Notes: a model not told the origin generated them from the sequence alone. Counted from the stretch's first letter, positions 1-13,118 are shown. The stretch is DNA of 64,000 nt from Megalobrama amblycephala (GCF_018812025.1 NC_063066.1:7435882-7499881); one strand, 5' to 3'. Numbers and translations: made by a program.

Positions 1-1007
1 GGTGTCTAATGACAGGGCACAGTGCCATGCTGTTTCTTTAGCTCACGCTCGTTCCTGTAAACTCTACCGCCAGTGCGCCTGCTTGCAGTGTCACTCCACT
101 TTAGACACTCATTAAGGTCGGGCACGTCTCTCTCCATCACCGTGCGCAAGTCCGTGGTGGTTACCTGCAGAAGTTGTCCTACCACAAACACAATTTCGTG
201 TTTGTTCTTGGGCCAATTATTCATTGCATGCTGACATTTCGGCAACATGTTTGGGGTACTTTTCCACCCTGCGGGCCTTAAAAAGAAGTCTGCGATGATC
301 AAACGATGCTGTCTAAGAGAGAAGGACTGAAAAAGGTAAATGTTAGAGGTAATGGGCCTCATTTCTGAAGGAATCTAATCCACCCACGTTTTCATCATAA
401 ATCTCCAGACATAATTATTTTCAAGGACTGTGAGCTTCTGTTCAGCTTTATTAATCAATAAAAATACCCATATTAAAGCCGTAAGTGGTCTTTGGCTGTG
501 TTCCGAACCTTGTTTGTTCGAAGATCACTGTTGCATGCACTTCAGTTGGAAACATCTTGAATTGGATTGTTGAGTTGGTCACTGTGGGACCCTTTTTGAG
601 ATTTTCACTTAATCGATGGCGAAGAGCGAGACCCATGGACATACCGCCATACCTAGCAGGAGTCTCCTGCTCTCACCCCTCCACAGGGCTGTGATTGGCT
701 GAGGGGGTCTCAGCTTGTTGAAGGGGCAGATTGCAGCAGATTGGTGCAGTGCTGCTGAGGCTGGCATGCTGATGCCAGGGACACTGTGACTGGCAGCATA
801 ATCTAGCCCACAAGAGAATGTGACTCTCTGAGACGCTAATGAGAGCAGAGCACCTGTTAGCCATAGACAGGCCCCACAGGGGGGCATAGAGAGAGTGAAT
901 GAGGGAGAGAAAACCATCCAAATTCACCAGGCTCACCATTTGGAAAACTAACAGCTCTCAGTTTGTTTTGGAGTTATTTAGGGGGTATTGAAACACAATG
1001 GAGAAAG
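1..1007. other. Unique non-coding sequence
   Basis: No recognisable gene. Two open frames on the minus strand (6-362, 118 codons; 451-642, 63 codons) show no domain or family I recognise and have no clear splice sites. The stretch 600-920 is richer in GC than its surroundings and holds a CCAAT-box-like inverted site (gattggctga, near 693), so a conserved non-coding element is possible but not shown. Confidence 0.5.
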
Positions 1008-1165
<158 letters not shown>

Positions 1166-1918
1166 TCAAATGTATTCATTCATTTATTATTTTTGTTGAT
1201 GTCTTTTTTTCATGTGTTTTATTCTTTTACATGTAATTGATTGCTTTAATCATTATATTGTACTAAATGCTCTATGTTTGATTATTTCCATATGTAAGAT
1301 CTGTTGTGATTACCTGATGTTCCTTGGTAAATATGTCTGTTTCCATCTCTGCAGCAGACATGAGATAAGGCAAGATCTGCCATATTCTTTAAAGGTTCTT
1401 TAAACCACAAGTTATTCCATGTGCCTTGCAAGGACCATGGTGACCTAATCAGACCTGCTAGGGTACATTTTTTCTTAAGCGCATCATTAAATGGTTGCAA
1501 GAGAAGTACAAAGAACTTCAATAGCTACTTTCCCTAGTCCCTTCCTGTTTCATATCTTACTTCATTTAAGCCTTTCTTTCTCTATACTCTGGTCTTCACA
1601 AACTTTATATGTTAGGTACAATACTTTTGATATTATATGTATGTGTTATATACTATTGAATAGTATATAATTGTATATGTCTATTTGTCTGTCTGAACCT
1701 TGAAACATCACAGCATTTTATTTATCAAAACTTTCAGGCAAGACCAACATTCAAATCTTGTTGACAAACAATCATATGCATTTCAAATTAATTCTACTTT
1801 TGCATTCACATTTGAATTGAAATTCTGCATTCTGTTTGCTACCTCAATTTAAATTCAACTAAATTAATTTCAAATTTGGGAAATTAATTTGTGACACTAG
1901 CAACACCAAGTTCATACA
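1166..1918. other. AT-rich unique sequence
   Basis: No gene, tandem repeat or terminal inverted repeat seen. The stretch 1780-1890 is very AT-rich with repeated aaattaattt-like words. Confidence 0.5.
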
Positions 1919-2614
1919 TTAGTCTCGCGTAGCCAGACCTTCAGACTAATGGCAGAAGGTCTGGACTCTATCGCAGCTTTGGCCAAGGACTGCCCAAGAG
2001 GACGCTTGACTGACATGTAACACAACCGTTTAGTTCCAAATCATGTTTACAGGCTTGAAAATGTAAAGTCGATGTCAATAATAGACCGGCATGCATCTAA
2101 TAAATTATTTACATTTACATTTATGCATTTGGCAGACGCTTTTATCCAAAGCAACTTACATTGCATTATACTATACATTTGTATCTGAGTATGTGCAATC
2201 CCTGGATCGAACCCATGACCTTGGCATTGCTAGTGCCATGCTCTAACCACTGAGCTACAGGAAAGCATTATTAATTAAAGAATTATTCATTTAAGAACAC
2301 TGTGCAAGTTTACTGCAACAGTGGAGCCACGAACTTCACATACTTTTGAAAATCCAGCGTTTAGTTGATCCTGGTAAACGCTCATTGTCACAGTTGTAAA
2401 CACGACTGAGTTCTTCTATGATGGGGTTTGGCGTCACGGCATTTGGGTCCAGGCGGACCGTTAAAGAATGTGACACACACGTCTCCAGGACATCCCGTAG
2501 AATTTAACCAAGATGACGACTTCAAAACTCCTGAAGTGTTTCCAGATAAGTGTGCCATATGCATCAGACGTTCAGCCAACGGTCCGTGGACGTGACGTCT
2601 GAGGCTGAGACTAA
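1919..2614. mobile_element. DNA-transposon-like element, TTAGTCTC termini
   Basis: The left end reads TTAGTCTCGCG and the right end is its approximate inverse, GCTGAGACTAA. Just inside the left end is a 10-bp stem (ccagaccttc at 1933-1942, gaaggtctgg at 1955-1964). A tRNA-derived SINE sits inside. No transposase is visible, so this would be a non-autonomous element. The superfamily is not determined and no clean target duplication could be fixed. Confidence 0.5.
2110..2262 (-). repeat. tRNA-derived SINE (tRNA-Ala-like head)
   Basis: On the minus strand a tRNA-like head has box A tagctcagtgg and box B ggttcgatcc at the proper spacing. The anticodon loop reads ctagcaa, matching an Ala (AGC) loop. 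It is followed by a tail containing gctttggataaaagcg, a block common in fish SINE/LINE tails, and ends in atgtaaatgtaaat-like repeats. It lies inside the TTAGTCTC-ended element, so it inserted later or was carried along. Confidence 0.8.
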
Positions 2615-4548
2615 GGTCTGATTGACAGGGAATGCATGGCAAAAATATACTTTAATTCAGTGGAAGCCCCTTTTGATAAATCCAAATGAATAAATATAAT
2701 GTAAATGAAATGTGTTCATTTACCAGTTGTAGAAGAATGCACTGTAAATACGGTTAGTTATGCTGTGCTGGAACTCATGAAGAATGCATTTTTGATAAAA
2801 GTAGTCTATTGTATGGCGCTGGATTCCACCACATATTTCCCAGATATTGTTTGCAAGCAAAAAGTCATAAATAATAAAATCTTGCTCATCCAGAGTTTCA
2901 TTATGGCCTTATTATGAATATGAAATAGGCAATGCTATTTTTACTATGTCACTTGTTATTTATCTCTCGATGGAGTGGTGTGCATCTCTACAGATAATCT
3001 CGGCTGTCCGCTTGGTGAGAATTAAGCCCAGGCGCCCCCTCTTTGTACCCTCCATGTGCTTTCCCACAATCCAATCTTGACAGCCCGACTGATGTAGACG
3101 ATAAGCTGGAAAACCAGGGTCTTAGCCATTCTCCCCCGGCCCCCTGCCCTGTTCAAACCAGCAGCAGAAATCATATCATCAGTAACCTGTGAGAAAAGGG
3201 CAGGACACTATAGGATCTTTTATTAGCCAGCTGACCTGTGTGTATGTGTGTGTGTTCGTGTGAATCGCACTCACTCATGCCTTCAGATCTGGCCTGTCAT
3301 CTCATGCAGTCTTGTAGACAAGTTTCTGTACATCGACCTATTGTTAAACTTTGTTTTTTCGAGTAGCTTACTGATAAAGTTACATGATGGCAAATCTAAA
3401 TCAGCGGTTTCAGTACAGCACTGCCTCTCTGCTCTTAAATCACACATTTTGTCTTTCTCTTTTACTCTGTAGCACATCATTGAACAAATGAGCCAATTAA
3501 CAGTACCGGTGGCTCACTTTCTCTCTGGGGATTTGATCGAAAGCGCTTTGAGGAAACTGGCAGACAGACAGGTGGTATTGTTGGAGAGCATGTCTCCCTC
3601 TATTGCCTTGCCTTTGATATTGGATCATGTGTACCTCTTACCAGTGGAAGTCTGTGTAACATGAAATGTAATTTTGGCCATGTTGCTGTAAAAAGGATTG
3701 CAGCGCTCTGCGCAGATTTAAAGCTTGCTGTGTTGGATATTATTGGCCAAATGAGCATCTGGGCATATCAGTGATTGTTTGAACGATGCTGGGAGGATGT
3801 TGACAGTCTCCTCTGCAGAATTATCTATCACACCAGAGTGACAGGTTGGTTCATCCCCCCAGATAGTGATGCAGTGATGCAATCAAACAACTATTGCTCC
3901 ATTTCCATCATTCTCACCGACACACACATGCAGATCCAAGTGTACACTGATGTATATGGGTTTTCATCAACTCTGGATAATATTAATCTTGTAAACCTTA
4001 AGAAAAGATACACTCAAACTGTTTTCACACTTTCTCGCTACTTTAATTTATCTATTAACAATGTGGACATGCATCACAGCAGAATGTTATTTTTGTATTT
4101 TTTGTTTTCTTCTGAATGTCACGAAAAATCCCACCACATTTTGTGATGGAAATGACACTAATGGAAATGACATTTTGAAGATATTTGCAAGACAAAGGAC
4201 ATAGCAGTTTTATTCCAAAGGCTAATTTCATAGCTATCTATGTATAAAAATACACTCACTTAATACATGTTTCACACTTTTTGCATAATTTGACAAAACT
4301 ATAGCTTAGACATGATGCAAAATAAAACTATTGTTCTGAAGTGATATTTACCTTGATTTTTCTTTTTCTTCACACATCACATCTTATCACATCACTTCTC
4401 ATTTATTTCAAACTCTTTCCTGACACTGTTGTCTCCTTGGTAAACAAGTACACTAACTTTTGATCAAACTTTGTCAGCAGCAAAAATGAGATTGTGTTGG
4501 AGACACAGTTTAATTTTTTGAAAGGAAGAAAAAGGAAAATCATATATA
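2615..4548. other. Unique non-coding sequence
   Basis: No gene. One 123-codon frame at 3775-4146 (+) has no recognisable domain, no flanking splice sites and AT-rich low-information composition, so I treat it as chance. The stretch 2980-3200 is locally GC-richer. Confidence 0.5.
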
Positions 4549-4650
4549 TAATCACACTCGGCTAATATCACGGCTGTGATTCGTCCCTAGGTAATCACGG
4601 TGTGCTGATATACAGCCATATTACACGGCTACAAGTGTGATATTGTGTTT
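4549..4650. repeat. Short inverted-repeat fragment (TCACACT ends)
   Basis: The sequence atcacactcggc near 4551 and acaagtgtgatat near 4641 form imperfect inverted ends around a segment with repeated atcacgg/ccgtgat words. It looks like a small MITE or part of one. Confidence 0.4.
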
Positions 4651-4821
4651 ATACAACAGTTCGATGGCAAGAGTGTGTAAATAAGAAATAACAACGGAGT
4701 GTCTTTAAAACCCTCATTTGTGAAGAACTACTTCTTTACACCACAGATTCAAATCTCAAGTTGACAGTTTGTCCAAAGCCCTGTTACTAATTCTAAAACG
4801 TCACTTTAGAACTAATAACGA

Positions 4822-4841
4822 AGAGAGAGAGAGAGAGAGAG
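4822..4841. repeat. (GA)n microsatellite
   Basis: Ten copies of GA. Confidence 0.9.
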
Positions 4842-4948
4842 ATCGCCTGAGCGAGTGTTACCTGTGTCTGAACTAACATTCATTCTTCAGGTCAATGTCC
4901 ATAATATTATATCCATTAAAAAAAAAATTGTCCGTTTGAATGTCGTTA

Positions 4949-5784
4949 CAATGGGTACGGAAAGTATTCAGACCCCCTTAAATGTTTCACTCTTTCTTAT
5001 ATTGCAGCCATTTGTTTCTTGCAGTTCTTTTTTTCCCCTCATTAATGTACACACAGCACCCCATATTGACAGAAAAACACAGAATTGTTGACATTTTTGC
5101 AGAAAAACTGAAATATCACATGGTCCTAAGTATTCAGACCCTTTGCTCAGTATTTAGTAGAAGCACCCTTTTGATCTAATACAGCCATGAGTCTTTTTGG
5201 GAAAGATGCAACAAGTTTTTCACACCTGGATTTGGGGATCCTCTGCCATTCCTCCTTGCAGATCCTCTCCAGTTCTGTCAGGTTGGATGGTAAATGTTGG
5301 TAGACAGCCATTTTTAGGTCTCTCCAGAGATGCTCAATTGGGTTTAAGTCAGGGCTCTGGCTGGGCAGTTCCTTTGACCTCATGATTCTCATTTGCTCTG
5401 ACATGCACTGTGAGCTGTAAGGTCTTATATAGACAGGTGTGTGGCTTTCCTAATCAAGTCCAATCAGTATAATCAAACACAGCTGGACTCAAATGAAGGT
5501 ATAGAACCATCTCAAGGATGATCAGAAGAAATGGACAGCACCTGAGTTAAATATATGAGTGTCACAGCAAAGGGTCTGAATACTTAGGACCATGTGATAT
5601 TTCAGTTTTTCTTTTTTAATAAATCTGCAAAAATGTCAACAATTCTGTGTTTTTCTGTCAATATGGGGTGCTGTGTGTACATTAATGAGGGAAAAAAAAT
5701 GAGCTTAAATGATTTTAGCAAATGGCTGCAATATAACAAAGAGTGAAAAATTTAAGGGGGTCTGAATACTTTCTGTACCCACTG
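4949..5784 (-). mobile_element. Tc1/mariner-like transposon, internally deleted
   Basis: It starts CAATGGGTACGG and ends ...CCCACTG, flanked on both sides by the TA expected of Tc1/mariner insertion (4947-4948 and 5785-5786). The inverted ends are about 200 bp (roughly 4949-5147 and 5566-5784) and contain the sequence aagtattcagaccc. The copy is 836 bp where intact relatives are about 1.6 kb, and only the C-terminal transposase coding sequence is left. The left inverted repeat lacks two short blocks that the right one keeps, including an A-rich block near 5616-5625. It cannot transpose by itself. Confidence 0.95.
5147..5404 (-). pseudogene. Tc1-like transposase, C-terminal remnant
   Basis: An 85-codon minus-strand frame contains SPDLNPIEHLWRDLK, the hallmark around the third catalytic acidic residue (the Glu in NPIEHLW) of the DD34E Tc1 transposase. 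It ends KGASTKY then stop, the usual C-terminus. The DNA-binding paired-like domain and the first two catalytic Asp residues, about 250 residues in all, are missing through an internal deletion. The remaining end is not interrupted by stops. It is a fossil coding fragment inside the element at 4949-5784. Confidence 0.93.
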
Positions 5785-5786
5785 TA

Positions 5787-8457
5787 TTTGTCCTTTTTAC
5801 AGTTAAGGGAATTTTTCAAAACAGCACTAAAACAACGTCCTTTGTTTACAAAACTCCCTTTCAATTTAAGTCTCTTGCGACTGACTCATTCACTCGTAAC
5901 GTTTGCCACCATCTAATGGCATATTAATGTAACTTTCACTCAATCCATATTACATACTAATGGACCCTTTCTCTAATACAACATATTAGTCATATAAAAT
6001 AATATTTATTGAACAATATTTAAATAACAACAATAGCCATTATAAATGACAATAGGAAATAAACACAATTGTACAATTCAGTCAAACATACAAAAGCAGT
6101 GCTCTACAGGATGTAAGTTAAATAAAGCCTTAATATTAAATTCTTACATTTAACATAGCCCAATTTGATTTGTTCAGGAACAATTAATAAATTAATAAGA
6201 CCAAAGATTGCCCTTGTATGTACCCAAAATGAATTTCTCACCTAAAAAAACCTCATAAAACTACAGTTTGTGGTCCAACAAGTGCAGTATTTGTAAAAAA
6301 TATGGTGTATTTGCTTGGCCGCCATGACAGTCGCTTCAAGCGGAGTGATACAAATGGTGAAAAGGTAGGAGTGCTGTTATTACTAGAATATTGCACGGCT
6401 CTCAACCAATTGGATTTGAGAACCAGAAAGAACTGTTGTATAAATATATATTTAAATTCTGAAAGCATGCCAAAACATTTAGAGACCGTTTTGGTGTGAT
6501 CTTCATTTCAGAAAAGAAGTTTAAACCGGTTAGTTTGCATTTAAAAAAAAAAAAAAAAAAAAAAAAAACACCCCTGTGATGTAAAAGTGTCTGAAGTTAA
6601 AAATAAACTCCCACAAATGCACATAAATCTCTATATACATTTGGATCACCTTCTGTTGATTACTTCCAAAGTAATACATTTAGTTAGCACGTTACATGCA
6701 TTCCCATGATATCGGCTTGTAATGAATTAGCAGCTGTTGACAGTTGTCTGCAGGGATACAAGTAATAGAGAAATCCAAGTAATGGAGCATTTTTCATTAC
6801 GCCCCATCAAAGAGGGTTTCCATTCTTCCTCTGCCTAAGGTGAAGAATGCGCCGGTATGTCGTTCCCCGGAGTGGCATTGACAGTAACAACCCACACAAC
6901 TGTTTACGTCTTTCGTAACTTTATTACTATTGATTTTTGACAGGTGGGGACAAAGGGATGAGATCTATACAGCGATTTTCACATTGTTCTGTAGACCGTA
7001 CATCGCATGGCCAGAACTGATTGAATTACTCTGCGTATACTACAGGCGTTATCACTGTTAATGCATTTATTGATGTTGTATATTATTCCTGGAAAATGCT
7101 TGTTGACAACAATGTTCCAATTCATCAACATAACATTGACCTTTACTTCCATTTTATCAGTATTCTGCTACTCAATTTTTACCATGAATCCACACAAGTG
7201 CAATATATCCAGCTTTAATCACAAATTTCATTACGCTGCTGATTACAAATGCTAAAAACCTCTTAATCTCGTAGGCGATTCAGAGCCAAACTTGTCCCCT
7301 TTGGTCAATTTGTCAGTATGCCAGTACAGGGAGGGCACCTTGGGGCTGACTGCTGGTCATTTCTCTGTGTCTGACAGGACTCTCGCTAGACCAGGGAGAA
7401 ACAAATGTGTTCCGCTCAGCAAGCACCTCTCCACAACCCTGTCATCGGCGCTCATTAGTCAAACGCTGCTTCTCAGCAAATGTGACACCGATCGCTCCCT
7501 TCATGTCCACAAGCAGCCGCTCCCAATGGCGTGCTGTTTTTAGAGATCTTCCAGTAGACACGCAAAAAAATCCCTACAAAATATCTGGTTTCACCTCAGC
7601 CGCAGACGTTTCATCAAAAATTTAAGCGAACACAGATGAACACCGAGTCTGTTTGTGTTATCTGATGTTTAAGTGCACTGACTCTGCATCTCGTGTACAC
7701 GTGATCTCACATTAACAGTCTACACAGCTCCTCATGCTAATGCCTGTGGAAGTGCAAGGCTTATTGTTGCTTTATCATTTTTACTGATTCTAATTACATT
7801 TCGCTTACTAGATAAGCTGTGATCTGGTAAATCATTTATAGATTTAGCAAAGTAAATTGCAGTCATGCTTAGTTTTTCATGCTTGGAGAAAGCACGGTGT
7901 GTTTTTATTTAGTGCAGTTATGAGTTTTGAGCCCATAACTAAATCATATTTATTTTGTATTTCTTTCCTTTAAATTCTTTCAGAAGCACATTATTATAAT
8001 GGTGGTTATAGGACTGATTTTCAACAATGCTTTTATGAACTTACGTCCATGGATTCGTCTCATACAAGTTGAAAATATCAGTTGTACATTGGCTAAATAA
8101 TTAAAAGGCAATCGATGTGAAGTGCATTTGAACTAGTGGGCACTCCGTGTTGGTGGTTTGATTAGTTGTTTGGAGTGAGTGTGAAGTAGGGTAGCAGAGT
8201 TTTTGGAAACTCTCGACGTTTCTATACTGAGAGGTAAGCGCTTCTTTGCAGCTATGATTGTGTGTATTCTTGTGTGAGAGCTGAGAGTACTTGACGCTCA
8301 GGGACTTCAGGAAAGTTTTTGTATGGAGTGTATTTTGCTGAAGTTATGTAAGAATAGGGTTAAGAGACTCTTTCTACAACAGAGCCTTGATGTTTATGAA
8401 ACTAAAAACTGATGTCAATATATTATAATTGACAACATCAAGCTCAGGTTGTCTGTG
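5787..8457. other. Unique AT-rich sequence
   Basis: No gene. It holds a 27-base A run at 6541-6567. The stretches 6780-6860 and 7270-7530 are GC-richer and could be conserved non-coding sequence, on composition alone. Frames at 7292-7543 and 7407-7625 overlap each other on the same strand and show no domain. Confidence 0.45.
6541..6567. repeat. (A)n homopolymer
   Basis: Uninterrupted run of about 27 A. No SINE or LINE body is recognised immediately upstream. Confidence 0.95.
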
Positions 8458-9228
8458 GGTCATTCCATGTCAAATCAACCAAATTTCGGAAACTTCCCCA
8501 GCCCAAATTTTTGATTTTGTTAATATTTTTTTCTGAAGAAAGAGAAACATAAAAGAAAGCCAAAATATTAAATGTAATGGATGTATATCGACTGAGTAAT
8601 CCACTATTCCTCTTTAAAAGAAAAACTTATAAGCTGTATGCAAAGTGACCCACATTTGGTTTTCGACCACTAAAAATGTGTACAACTGACCAATTTACTC
8701 ATGAAGCCACATTAAGATCTCCATATCTTTGGGATTGAACAATATAGGACTTTTAAAATGAAGATACCAAAATAAATGTTTGTTAAGAACCAGAATCTAA
8801 AAGGATATTAAGATATCTTTAATACTTCTTGAGTTACAGGCATGCAAACTTGGGGCAAAAGTATTTTTGAACTGTCACTGTTGGCATATAATGCAACAAA
8901 GATTGCTAAAGTAAACAGATTTAACTAAAAGACCTGTGTAAAAAATAAAATAATGATGCTGCCATCTTTCTAAAGTCATTTTTACCCCATTTTTTGGCTC
9001 CAAATCTCAGGTGAAAATTGTCATTTTGACCCCCCTCAACAAAATAGTTTATTACTCAGATAAACTAATAAACTTACGTAGATAAACTATGTCACAAATA
9101 TATATCTGTGACATTTAATATTTTGGCTTTCTTCTTTTATGTATTTCTTTCTCCGAAAAAAAAAAAAAAAAAAAAAAAAAATCAAAGCCAAAATTCTTAG
9201 CGAGGGACCTCTGGTTGAGTTGATGTCA
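8458..9228. mobile_element. Fold-back MITE, TGTCAAATCAACC ends
   Basis: The left half (8468-8600) is repeated inverted in the right half (9060-9228). Matching blocks include aagaaagccaaaatatt near 8554 against its inverse near 9118, ctgagtaat against its inverse near 9052, and terminal tcaaatcaacc against ggttgagttga. No coding sequence. The A-rich runs at 9159-9182 and 9230-9263 sit at or just beyond the right arm. Confidence 0.7.
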
Positions 9229-9646
9229 TTAAAAAAAACAAAAAAAACAAAAAAAAAAAAAAACAAAACATATTAAATGATTTCCATTTTCTTGATACCA
9301 TTTCAAAATTTGCTAGCCATTGATATTACCCTAAAAATATAGATGAAAGAAAGCAAAGGATATTGGATATGGTGTTCACCAGACTGTAATAAACAGTGTT
9401 CAGTGCCTTTAAAAAAAAACAAACGTTTTCTTGGATTTTTTGTGAGTTTAATTCAGTTAATTTATTTCCAACAAATTTCTCACTGAACTAAAAATAAAAT
9501 TATATACATGAAATCTGTCATTATTATAATATTAACTATTTACATTGTAACAATAAGTAACAGTAAGAATATTTCTAAATAGTTTCATATCGATTGTTCC
9601 CTTTAGTTAAATTGTTAAATGTTCATGACAGATGTATGTCATTCAA

Positions 9647-9750
9647 TTCAATTAAATTCAATTCACATTTATTTGTATAGCTCTTTTCACAATACATATA
9701 GTTTCAAAGCAGCTTTACAGAGAATGTCAACATTACAATTTAGAGAATGC
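9647..9750. repeat. Interspersed repeat fragment (teleost type)
   Basis: The blocks catttatttgtatagctc and gtttcaaagcagctttac recur across fish genomes as I recall them. The family is not assigned and the far boundary is unclear. Confidence 0.5.
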
Positions 9751-12596
9751 ATTTAGCTAATAATGTAATAATTTAGGCAATTAATTTACAATCATTGTTA
9801 GCAATTTAATTGAAGGTAGAAGCAATGAGCTCCTGGAAAAATGAATTACATATTAACAATAATTAGGATATATAGAAATTTGAGAATGTGCATGTTGATC
9901 CAGATGTTGCATCTTCTGAAGTCCTTGCAGGAGTTGGCGCTGTCTTCTGAGGAAGTGATTCGTTGCTATTTTCGGGATTCTGATTGGCTTACATGGGCTT
10001 GAGCTTCTCGTTACACCGCCACCTACAGGTTTGGCATGCTCTTGACGGCATATATACACGGGTCGTGTAAATGTCCGTTTATGAAAATAGCCCACATTTA
10101 AACATAGTCTTCTACTCATCTGGTCTTTTTAATATGTAGCCCTTTCTTATAAAGGCTTTTTACTGTTATAGCTATGTTAGTGCCTGGACGTGGAATTTCT
10201 TGTTTTGTGACAGGATCCACCTGTCACTTGATATTGGTTTTTGGTTCAAGTTCTATAAATCAGATTATGAAAAACCTGCAATTGTTACTTTGAGGAGCTA
10301 TTTCTACCTGATCTAACCTCTAAAAATTTTGTTTCGATGGTGCAACCTAATGAATTTAGGTTGATTTTGTAATGTTTAATGGTATTTTTTACTTTTTTAT
10401 GTTACAAATAGCAATTTATTTTTTAGGTTACCTTTTTTCAGTGTAATAGAAAAGCTGTGTCACGATGAAAATATATGATTTTATCAAAACTCAAGAGTTG
10501 TAGGTAAACAAACTGCAATAATCATGTAAGTATATGGAGTTTTTCTGCATTATTTAATTTGTATATGAATCATTGTACAGTGCGTAAGCAACATACCCAA
10601 GCGCTGTTCTGCTAATAGCCCAAATCAGCGATGTAACGCCCAGCATCTCACTGATTATCAAGGCCAATGTTAATGCCAGGACAGCAGCTGCTGAGCTCAA
10701 ATGCACAGACCTGCTGCGAAACTCAGACACCTTTCATGCCAACTGGGAAATGAAGCCTGTGGACTCCACGGCACTAGAACGCCATACTGAGCAAGTTTTG
10801 TCATTTTTCTTACCGAGTTTGCCCATTATTTTGAAAGATAAAAAGCAGCTCATTCATTTTGGTGAGAAGAGAATGAGACATAACAAGGAATGGCCGAAGA
10901 GAAAGTGAGCGTTTTAGTGTGTCGCCTCCCAAAGGGGAACATGAGGAGGTTCTGTGGGTTCTGCTATTGATTTAGCTCGGTCTCAGGTCCTGTTTTCCAC
11001 CTCACGGTAATGAGAAGACTGGGGATCAAGACTACAGAGGGAAAAATAACACTCACAGAAAATAGCATCTATAAAGACAGCCAATTTACACAATTTCTCT
11101 GAAAAGAAAGATGGGCGGCTACAGAAAGAAAGTTTTTAGTGGGCTAACTTTTGGACATGTTGTTGCGTGACAAACACAGTGACCTATGTGGGACCGCGGT
11201 TGTATCTCTTTCTTTTAATTTGGCCAAACAGGGTGGCTGTAAATAGCATCTGCCCATTAAAGTGTGTTCTCTTCAGCGACATGTCTGCCAGACGCTGTCC
11301 CATCAAATAGATTTGATAATTATATCGCTTTTTACAAGTTTTTATTTCTTGCAAAGCGGTATTATCAAACTCTGATATGGGAACTCGTGATCCTGGCACA
11401 TCTCCTGAACTTCGTACTCAACTCACATGTGCTGTGACTTTTGGAGAAATCACACATTCACACCAACACACTGCACCAGTACCTAGGGTGCACTTTTAAT
11501 GCCAGGGAAACACATGGCCAAATGTACATTATGCAGCCCAAAACTCTAATAGAGCAAGCTAATTGGAGTTGGCTTTGTGCTCTACTGATTTCCATCATTA
11601 AAATGCAGATCGCCTTTCCGAGACAGACCAAGCCAATGTGGCATTGCGCTGAAGAACACTGGCCAAAGTTAGCATGACAGCTAGTGCTAATGATTCCTCT
11701 AGAGGACCCTTAGAGGAAGAGTTAACAATGTGTGTAAAAAAGATAAAGTGAATGATTTGACTCCCTTTCAAAGAAACAGCTCTAAGCATTATTAACAATG
11801 CTTTAAATATACACACACGTTTATATTTATATCGTGAATGATTATCTGAAACATACCGCTTACAGCGGTCTTCCCGATTGTGACATAAGTTTTAGTCACA
11901 GTTTTAAATGAGTTTACTGTTTACCAATTCATATCTGATAGAAATGAGTACAACCTATTCTATGCCTGCTTATCTTACGCTCACACACTTCAGTGTAAAA
12001 GTGAGCGTTTTCAGATGTTTTCATTGCTTTCCTATCTTTTTTGTGGCGCTGAGTTCATTGTTAGATGGAAGCTCAGAGGACTTGTCATTTGATTGAATTT
12101 TGTTGACCTAAGCACACCATGCAGAACACTTATCAACACATGACCAGATCGAGGTTGTCATACATATTGTTGAATCTGATGAGTGGGAGCGGAGCGGCAC
12201 AATGGAGCTTAAATTGAATCTTCTTGCAAGCGTGCTAGCGGAGGGCCAACAGGGAGCCTGGTGAAAAACTTTATAAATAAGGCTGCCTGAATGACACAAT
12301 GTCTGCAACGCACCATATGTTGAAAGTCAGCGATGGGAGCAGCTCAAAATATTCTATAGGAAAACGAATCAAGAATAGCCCTATAGGCATTTAGGGTGGA
12401 CAGATGGCTGACAGAGACTTTCAGTCATACTGTCCTTGACATTCTTACGTATTCAGTTATGGCAAAAGTTTATGAATGCTTCACTGATGCTATTATTTGA
12501 TCCAGTTATATGCATCACTTTGCATATTTTGAAAGGACTTCAACCTTTTAACACATTTGACTGATTCTGACTGATTAAATAACAAGACTGTCCTCC
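9751..12596. other. Unique non-coding sequence
   Basis: No gene. The stretch 9880-10110 is GC-richer and includes a minus frame of 88 codons (9853-10119) without a recognised domain; it may be the rest of the repeat starting at 9647. The stretches 10590-11000 and 11400-11720 are GC-richer islands of unknown role. Confidence 0.4.
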
Positions 12597-13118
12597 CTAT
12601 AGGTCATTTTTTCAAGCACCTTATTACGACCTATATTTATGTTTTAAAGTCATGCGCCCTCTAGCTGGCGTAAAAATAACGACAGTGTCCTGTTACGTCT
12701 GTCGTCATGAAATGACATATGACCGTTGTTACCAATCAAAATGCTTGTTCATTTAAATGCAATGTGTGGACTTTTTACACGGTCCCTTACCCACCATTTG
12801 TCTAATTTCCATTTAGCAAAACTCTCTTTTTTTATTAACAACTACACCTACCCCAACCGTAAACCTACCCTTAGTGATTTATAGTCCATTTACACTTTAT
12901 GAGCACATACATTCCCTGGGATCGAACCCATGATCGCACAATCACATGATTGCATATTGTTGTATATTGAAATGCTCTACCAATTGAGCTATGCGAAACC
13001 CGAAATATGACACAGATAAATGGGAAGAATGCATTAAAATGAAAGTTTCCTGTTGTCGATAGGGGCGCAAATTTAGTAAACGCTCCTATGGGTCGTATTT
13101 CAGGGAAGTGACAAACGA
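12597..13118. mobile_element. Element with imperfect TATAGGTC inverted ends
   Basis: The left end (ctataggtcatttttt, then acgacctat) and the right end (its inverse, ending gacctatatggg) align over about 70 bp with substitutions. No transposase. It carries a tRNA-headed SINE toward the right side. Boundaries are approximate. Confidence 0.5.
12914..13001 (-). repeat. tRNA-derived SINE head
   Basis: On the minus strand box A tagctcaattgg and box B ggttcgatccc are present. The distance between them is longer than in a tRNA because of a tgcaatcatg/catgattgca-like insertion around 12940-12965, so this is not a functional tRNA. Confidence 0.75.

Noticed and set aside
2199..2262. Functional tRNA-Ala gene on the minus strand
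   Set aside because: The A and B boxes are good, but the acceptor stem does not pair and the sequence continues into a SINE tail.
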